This document shows, piece by piece, positions 59,291-64,000 of a DNA stretch of 64,000 nt. The stretch lies in NCBI RefSeq assembly GCF_026262505.1, contig NC_067205.1:2542001-2606000 (forward strand), in the 5' to 3' direction. The stretch comes from Trichomonas vaginalis G3 (Eukaryota > Parabasalia > Trichomonadida > Trichomonadidae). A program made the position numbers and the translations under genes. Position 1 is the stretch's first letter. Every line of letters starts with the position of its first letter. The notes below the pieces were generated by a model. That model saw nothing but the letters and a program-made list of their open reading frames with translations. It did not search any database and had not been told where the DNA came from.

Positions 59291-61201
59291 TTCATGAACG
59301 ACCTCCTCACTGTCTTTCATAAGCGTTTCAAAGTCTCCTTTACTCATTACTTCAATCTCATGCTGTTCACAGTAGTACTTAAACTCACTGTATATGTCTT
59401 TGTTGTATGTTATATTGCTTCCCATGTACTCCATGAATTTTTCAAGCACTTCCTCATAATTCACTGTTTCTTTCTTTCCACGACCTTCTAATATCATACT
59501 TGCTTCGTAAATATAACTTCTTGCAGAACCGTCTCGCTTTCTACTTCTCTTCACAAATTCTCTCATCTTGCCACCAAATACATTTGAACTACATGCAAAG
59601 AATTCATTCTCCTTCGCAAATTCTTTATATCTTCTGTAGCACTCTGTACAATTCCATCCGGATACAAACTTTTCATAGAACTCCTCGTAAAACATTTGGT
59701 AAGGTGTTTTGTTCATTTCGATGAGTTCTTGTTTAGCCCTGGTGAATGGTATCTTCCTTACATCAAATTCACTTAAATCTTTCTTCATGAAGTACGTCAG
59801 TAAGTTTGAATAAAACTCTTCATTAAAGCTTTCAATGAGATTTGAGAAATATTCGTAATTTCCTTTGTATCTGCTGCTTACGTCAATGACAACAAATCTT
59901 CTGTCGTCTTTGTCAATCTTTACTGAGTTGAAGTTGTTAGATATCATGATGATATTACAAACATTCTCTATCTTTCTTACTGGCTGACACTTCTGATTTA
60001 AGTCCAACTGAGTCTCTGTTACTATTGACTTTAGTGCGTCGTGGTTCATGACCTTAGACGTATCGCATGAGCTTAGTTCATTGCATACGATGAGCTTCAT
60101 GTTCTCAATAGCAGCATTGAATCTACCAACCACATTCTCTATTGCCGTTATATTATTGTTGGCGTACTTGCTAATGAGCTCGCATAGAACATTACTAAGT
60201 ACATTCTTACCAGTTCCTTGCTTTCCTATTAACAAAAGTACTGTTCCAGTCTTTCCACAAGGATTTTGAACGATGTAGGCGAACCAGTTCAAAACATACT
60301 CATAAAGCTCTTCATCCTCATTACATATGACATCGTGAACATGTTTCAAATATCCTTCAATAACGTTCTCATCTACTTCATTCAGTACCTCATACTCATA
60401 TCCTCTGAAATAGCTGTAAATGTCATCTCTTTCGTCAAAGAATCTCATGCCTGACTTCATAAGATAGTTCTTGTTCTGACCCGCTTCATAAATCATCAGT
60501 GCGTTCACATCCTTCTCCTCAATACGTCCTACATAAATACTCTTCATGAGCTTATTGAATTCCTTGCTATCTACTGACACAAGTGTTGTTGTGTCTCGTA
60601 TTCCATCATAATCTTTCACTAGATATGTCATACGTGCTCCGTCAATAACGACAACACATCTTCTTAAGTCATTTATAACACTAGCTATGTCAATACCGTC
60701 TTCACTCATGTACTTATTTTTCCTCAAGTCCTTTAGTGTGAAAGTGTCTCTAAGTTCTATTTCAAGCAATTCATTTACACATCCTTTGCAATACTTCTCT
60801 ATAAAATATTTCTGTCGTTCTTTACTAAGTTTCTTAACAGCTCTGAAGAACCATGTGTTTTGACTCAAACATCCTTCACAACTTCTCTCATTCATTCCTA
60901 GTTCTTTCATGTCATTATCTTCAACCTCTATGGTCTCATTGACTAAGGTCAAAGGGTTCTTAGTCATTGCTGGTCTTATCTGAAACAATGTTTGTGCAAC
61001 AGGTTTAACTAGTTCAGCAACGTCCTTCCTTAATATGAATAGCTGTTTCCACTCATCTTTGCTAACAGTTCTTTCATAACCACTGACAGTAATGATTTCA
61101 TTTGCTGACCTTAGACACTTATGTTCTATCATTTGTATTGCTTTTGTGTAAGGCTTTCGTGAGCATAGGTTGTATATGTCATTCCTGCAATGTTCATTCA
61201 T
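59288..61201 (-). CDS. D5/NrS-1-like helicase of element C
   Basis: A 637-residue replicative helicase. The amino part has two cysteine pairs (CEGC and CKGC, about residues 109-142), a probable zinc site in a primase-like or D5-N region. The SF3 core follows: LLLIGKQGTGKNVLS (about 325), LIVCNELSS (about 370) and IIMISNN (about 420). A long carboxyl part with winged-helix character ends with EEVVHE. Its start overlaps the stop of the preceding gene by ATGA, so the two are probably cotranscribed and cotranslated. It is related to the 411-residue helicase of A and B only in the core. Confidence 0.85.
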   Translation of the reverse strand: MNEHCRNDIYNLCSRKPYTKAIQMIEHKCLRSANEIITVSGYERTVSKDEWKQLFILRKDVAELVKPVAQTLFQIRPAMTKNPLTLVNETIEVEDNDMKELGMNERSCEGCLSQNTWFFRAVKKLSKERQKYFIEKYCKGCVNELLEIELRDTFTLKDLRKNKYMSEDGIDIASVINDLRRCVVVIDGARMTYLVKDYDGIRDTTTLVSVDSKEFNKLMKSIYVGRIEEKDVNALMIYEAGQNKNYLMKSGMRFFDERDDIYSYFRGYEYEVLNEVDENVIEGYLKHVHDVICNEDEELYEYVLNWFAYIVQNPCGKTGTVLLLIGKQGTGKNVLSNVLCELISKYANNNITAIENVVGRFNAAIENMKLIVCNELSSCDTSKVMNHDALKSIVTETQLDLNQKCQPVRKIENVCNIIMISNNFNSVKIDKDDRRFVVIDVSSRYKGNYEYFSNLIESFNEEFYSNLLTYFMKKDLSEFDVRKIPFTRAKQELIEMNKTPYQMFYEEFYEKFVSGWNCTECYRRYKEFAKENEFFACSSNVFGGKMREFVKRSRKRDGSARSYIYEASMILEGRGKKETVNYEEVLEKFMEYMGSNITYNKDIYSEFKYYCEQHEIEVMSKGDFETLMKDSEEVVHE

Positions 61202-61512
61202 GCCAATAGTACTAAATCCTTTCTTTGCTGTTGATGCATAATATCCATTAGTTCCTGTGTTCGTATTGCTGTCTCATAAAATACAACAAGACCTTTGTCA
61301 TCTATGACGTACTTACCGAAAACATTGCTTATATTCTTTAACCATGAAATAACATCCTCATTCATGCTGTCAAACATGAAGTAAGGTCTTACATACTCTT
61401 CACTTATAAGATACTCCACAAAGTACTTGTTAAGCTCTATGTCCTCGTGAGCGATTTCATTAGGTTTGATATTAGTTCCTTTTGTCATTGCTGTCATGTA
61501 CTTCACTCTCAT
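61198..61512 (-). CDS. 104-residue partner gene upstream of helicase
   Basis: I choose the ATG at 61512 (MRVKYMTAMTKGTNIKPNEI). Residues 25-75 look folded (DIELNKYFVEYLISEEYVRP; DVISWLKNISNVFGKYVIDD). It ends in an ATGA overlap with the helicase. It matches the sort of segment that in related helicases forms the extreme amino end, so it may be a split-off domain or a loader. Divergent from the HNH gene across 100 bp. Confidence 0.6.
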   Translation of the reverse strand: MRVKYMTAMTKGTNIKPNEIAHEDIELNKYFVEYLISEEYVRPYFMFDSMNEDVISWLKNISNVFGKYVIDDKGLVVFYETAIRTQELMDIMHQQQRKDLVLLA

Positions 61513-61612
61513 AGTTCCTTTCAATAGCGTAAAAAGTACTTCATTGTTTCATAACTGCTCTAAATTCTGTTCAAAATTCGTACAACATAACTTTTAACAT
61601 TAGTGAAAGAAC

Positions 61613-62316
61613 ATGAGCGAAACAACAACATCTAACATTACAGAAGAAGTCAATGACAATGCCGATGAAAACATTACAGAAGGAGCTAGTGAAAATATTG
61701 ACGAGTTCAGTGAGGAAGAAGATATTGAGGACGTCAATGAGAACGTTAGTGGGAACAAACTCAATGGGAAACATTGAGAAATCATGAAGATTATGAGATT
61801 TGTACGACATATCCTTTTACTATTCGTCGAAAGAAAAACAAACATATTAAGAGTGAATGCTTAAATAATCATGGTTATATTGAGCTTAGTTTAAACAACA
61901 AAATGTACTTAAAGCATAGAATTATTGCAGAACAGTGGATTGAAAATCCAAACAATTTGAAAGAAATAGACCATATAAATCATGATAGAACGGACAACAG
62001 AATCTCAAACCTTCGTTGGTGTTCTAAATCTGAAAACAATAGAAATAAAAGCAAGTATGGCGATATAGTTTATGAGTTCGTTGATGAAATATCTGACGAA
62101 GCTGTTGAAATAACAGATTATGGTAAGCATTCGTTTGAGTTCTACTACTATGTTGAGAATGAGGACGCATTCTATTATTATACAGGTCTTAACTATCGAA
62201 AACTTCATATAAACTTTACAAAAACAGGTGATGCTTATGTTTGTATGATAGATACAGAAAACAAGAGAGTAATTTTATGCATAAACAAATTCAAACGCTT
62301 GTACGGCTTCATGTAG
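61613..62316 (+). pseudogene. HNH endonuclease gene of element C
   Basis: An acidic repeat-like leader (NITEEVNDNADENITEGASE) is followed by a typical trichomonad-type HNH protein: YEICTTYPFTIRRKKNKHI (NUMOD4-like), LKHRIIAEQWI, EIDHINHDRTDNRISNLRW (HNH core), and a carboxyl domain ending INKFKRLYGFM. Such genes are mobile and nick DNA. About one break. Confidence 0.7.
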
Positions 62317-62389
62317 GACAAACATTATTTTTCAACACTAACGCCAACACGTAGGACAAACATTCATGACTAACATTACTGTATAACAT

Positions 62390-62855
62390 AAATGTTTTGT
62401 CATGACCTCATCGTATATGTTTTGTCAAGACTTCTTCGTATATGTTTTGTCAAGACTTCATCGTACATGTTTTGTCATGACTTCTTCGTAATGAACGTAT
62501 ATGTTTTGTCAAGACTTCTTCGTAAATGTTTTGTCATGATTTAATCGTATATGTTTTGTCAAAACTTCTTCATCGTACATGTTTTGTCATGATTTCATCG
62601 TAATGAACGTAAATGTTTTGTCAAGACTTCTTCGTATATGTTTTGTCATGATTTAATCGTATATGTTTTGTCATGATTTAATCGTATATGTTTTGTCATG
62701 ACTTCTTCATTGTAATGAGCGTAAATGTTTTGTCATGATTTCATCGTAAATGTTTTGTCAAGACTTCTTCGTATATGTTTTGTCAAAACTTCATCGTACA
62801 TGTTTTGTCATGATTTCATCGTAATGAACGTAAATGTTTTGTGAAGAATATAGCA
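62390..62855 (+). repeat. 25-bp repeat array in C, first block
   Basis: About sixteen to eighteen units of the ATGTTTTGTCAAGACTTCTT type with alternating GTCAAGAC, GTCATGAC, GTCATGAT and GTCAAAAC, punctuated by GTAATGAACGTA. Shared with 40007-40160 in B. Confidence 0.85.
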
Positions 62856-62895
62856 ATCGCCGGAATTCAGATGGTTGCTTTTTATACAAAATTCA

Positions 62896-63177
62896 CGCAG
62901 GAAAATTCTTGAGTTTTGGTTGAAAGAATACGGTCAAGCCAAAAGTGGCTCAACCTCAAAACAAGCATTTTATGAGTTTACTAAGGCATTTATGAATGAA
63001 TTCAAAGGTATTTGCATACATCCTGACCTCGTTCATTTTGTTGTTGAATGGTGCTCTGTAAAGTATGCATTTTATGTCAAATATATTATGGACTCCATAG
63101 ATAAGAAAGTTCATGAGAAGTTAGATGAAGAAGAACTCGAAGATACAGTAGAGAATGCAAAAACAAGCATTTTATGA
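62896..63177 (+). pseudogene. KilA-N gene of element C
   Basis: About 94 codons: ILEFWLKEYGQAKSGSTSKQ, then MNEFKGICIHPDLVHFVVEW and YAFYVKYIMDSIDKK, the latter a clear KilA-N signature. The end is acidic (EKLDEEELEDTVENAK). Appears incomplete; a fragment is in B at 40521-40680 and another at 63157-63258. Confidence 0.6.
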
Positions 63178-63258
63178 GCTTACTAAGGCATTTATGAATG
63201 AATTCAAAGGTATTTGCATACATCCTGACCTCGTTCATTTTGTTGTTGAATTCAGCAA
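63157..63258 (+). repeat. Duplicated KilA-N segment
   Basis: Repeats the AFYE...CIHPDLVHFVV part of the gene just upstream and ends at a near TGCTGAATTCAGCA palindrome. Confidence 0.7.
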
Positions 63259-63286
63259 AAAGAATGTTTAGGGTAGATGGTTTTTT

Positions 63287-63492
63287 AGGTGTCACTACGT
63301 CACCATGTGTCACTCGGTCATTTAACTTCTCTTAAAATTACTGACAACATGACATTTTGACAACAACACAGGAGGAAGGCAGTTATGAATTATTTTTGAA
63401 GAACTGAAGGTGTCACCATGTCACCATGTCACCAGGTTATTTAACTTCTCTGAAAAAATGTGACAACATGACATTTTGACAACAACACAGGA
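63287..63492 (+). repeat. Two 85-bp direct repeats
   Basis: 63287-63373 and 63408-63492, each from AGGTGTCAC through TTTAACTTCTCT to CAACAACACAGGA, with GTCACCATGTCACC-type subrepeats. Confidence 0.75.
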
Positions 63493-63509
63493 AATAAATG
63501 TTTGCGTTA

Positions 63510-63785
63510 ATGTTTTGTCATGATTTCATCGTACATGTTTTGTCATGATTCATCGTAAATGATTTGTCATGACTTCATCGTACATGTTTTGTCAAGACTT
63601 CTTCATCGTAATGAACGTACATGTTTTGTCAAGACTTCTTCGTACATGTTTTGTCAAAACTTCATCGTACATGTTTTGTCATGATTTCATCGTAATGAAC
63701 GTAAATGTTTTGTCATGATTTCTTCATCGTAATGAACGTAAATGTTTTGTCAAGACTTCTTCATCGTAATGAGTGTAAATCAGAC
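63510..63785 (+). repeat. 25-bp repeat array in C, second block
   Basis: About ten units of the same repeat, running directly into a palindrome unit. Confidence 0.8.
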
Positions 63786-63786
63786 A

Positions 63787-64000
63787 AAAATATATTTTAG
63801 GTGAAGAGGTGAGATCTAACCTCTTTTCTCACCTTTTTTCTCACCTCATTGAATTTTCATGACTTCTTCGTATATGTTTTGTCAAACATGAACGTAAATG
63901 TTTTGTCATGATTTCATCGTACATGTTTTGTCATGATTTCATCGTAATGAGCGTAAATGATCCAAAAATAATGTTTATGTTAGAATGTTAGATCTAACCT
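63787..64000 (+). repeat. AGATCT palindromes and 25-bp repeats at right edge
   Basis: One unit with core GGTGAGATCTAACC near 63810, four more 25-bp units (about 63860-63960), then a unit with GTTAGATCTAACC cut by the window edge. Confidence 0.75.

Larger units (their letters stand above)
56465..64000. mobile_element. Element C, virus-like element, partial
   Basis: Integrase, D5/NrS-1-like helicase pair, HNH endonuclease, KilA-N gene and repeat arrays, continuing past the window. No terminal repeat was identified; the left edge is approximate. It is different from A and B in gene content but shares their palindrome family and B's 25-bp repeat. Broken, about five breaks in what is visible. It looks like a relative of trichomonad Maverick or giant-virus-like insertions. 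The stretch 56465-56823 may hold decayed minus-strand coding sequence. Confidence 0.6.

Noticed and set aside
62390-63960. CRISPR-like repeat array
   Set aside because: Units are head to tail with no unique spacers, vary at several positions, and no cas-like gene is nearby.

Overview
The window is AT-rich eukaryotic DNA holding two closely related virus-like elements of the Polinton/Polinton-like-virus kind, called A and B here, and the left part of a third, different element, C. Between them lies gene-poor host DNA. The organism is probably a protist of the parabasalid (trichomonad) type. That is inference: the HNH endonucleases, KilA-N proteins, NrS-1/D5-type helicases and rve integrases are of the kind I associate with Trichomonas-like genomes. 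The host flanks do not settle it. One host gene is seen, the start of a membrane-anchored protein running off the left edge (1-505, minus).

Element A (1409-25591, about 24.2 kb) and element B (31087-54777, about 23.7 kb) both have terminal inverted repeats (an outward A/T tract plus a 39-56 bp dyad) and 6-bp target duplications. Both keep the same gene order. First come a Dam methylase, a 43-residue membrane microprotein, p120 and an 80-residue amphipathic protein (+). Then p286-like (-), a phage-like collar fibre (+), the rve integrase (-), and amphipathic p133, p50 and p168 (+), followed by an accessory zone. Beyond it lie the A32-like packaging ATPase (-), p152 (+), a putative ssDNA-binding protein (-), the SF3 helicase (-), a putative penton (-), p193 (-), p113 (+), a putative double-jelly-roll major capsid (-) and a very large basic virion protein (-). 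Replication is served by the helicase and probable SSB. Morphogenesis is served by capsid, penton, ATPase, fibre and amphipathic proteins, and integration by the integrase acting on the terminal repeats. Both copies are fossils: A has about twenty breaks, B about twenty-five to thirty. They resemble each other closely (mid-90s percent identity by eye, not computed) and still have clean target duplications, so they look young.

The accessory zone differs strongly between the copies (A about 7.6-15.6 kb, B about 37.3-44.5 kb). A carries a family-B polymerase region, an HNH protein and a block of GC-richer small genes. B carries p286, a KilA-N gene and a large array of compound palindromes around a 312-residue gene.

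Element C (from roughly 56.5 kb to beyond the right edge) has a different integrase, a D5/NrS-1-like helicase pair, an HNH endonuclease and a KilA-N gene. It shares two repeat families with B: AGATCT-centred palindromes and a 25-bp repeat. Just left of it is a cluster of six near-perfect hairpins (56081-56451) that nothing else explains.

The most interesting signals are the palindromes whose two arms change together and which flank a gene in opposite orientations, the hairpin cluster, and different tandem repeats at the same intergenic site in the two copies. A compact promoter-like motif also sits directly on the start codons of A and B.
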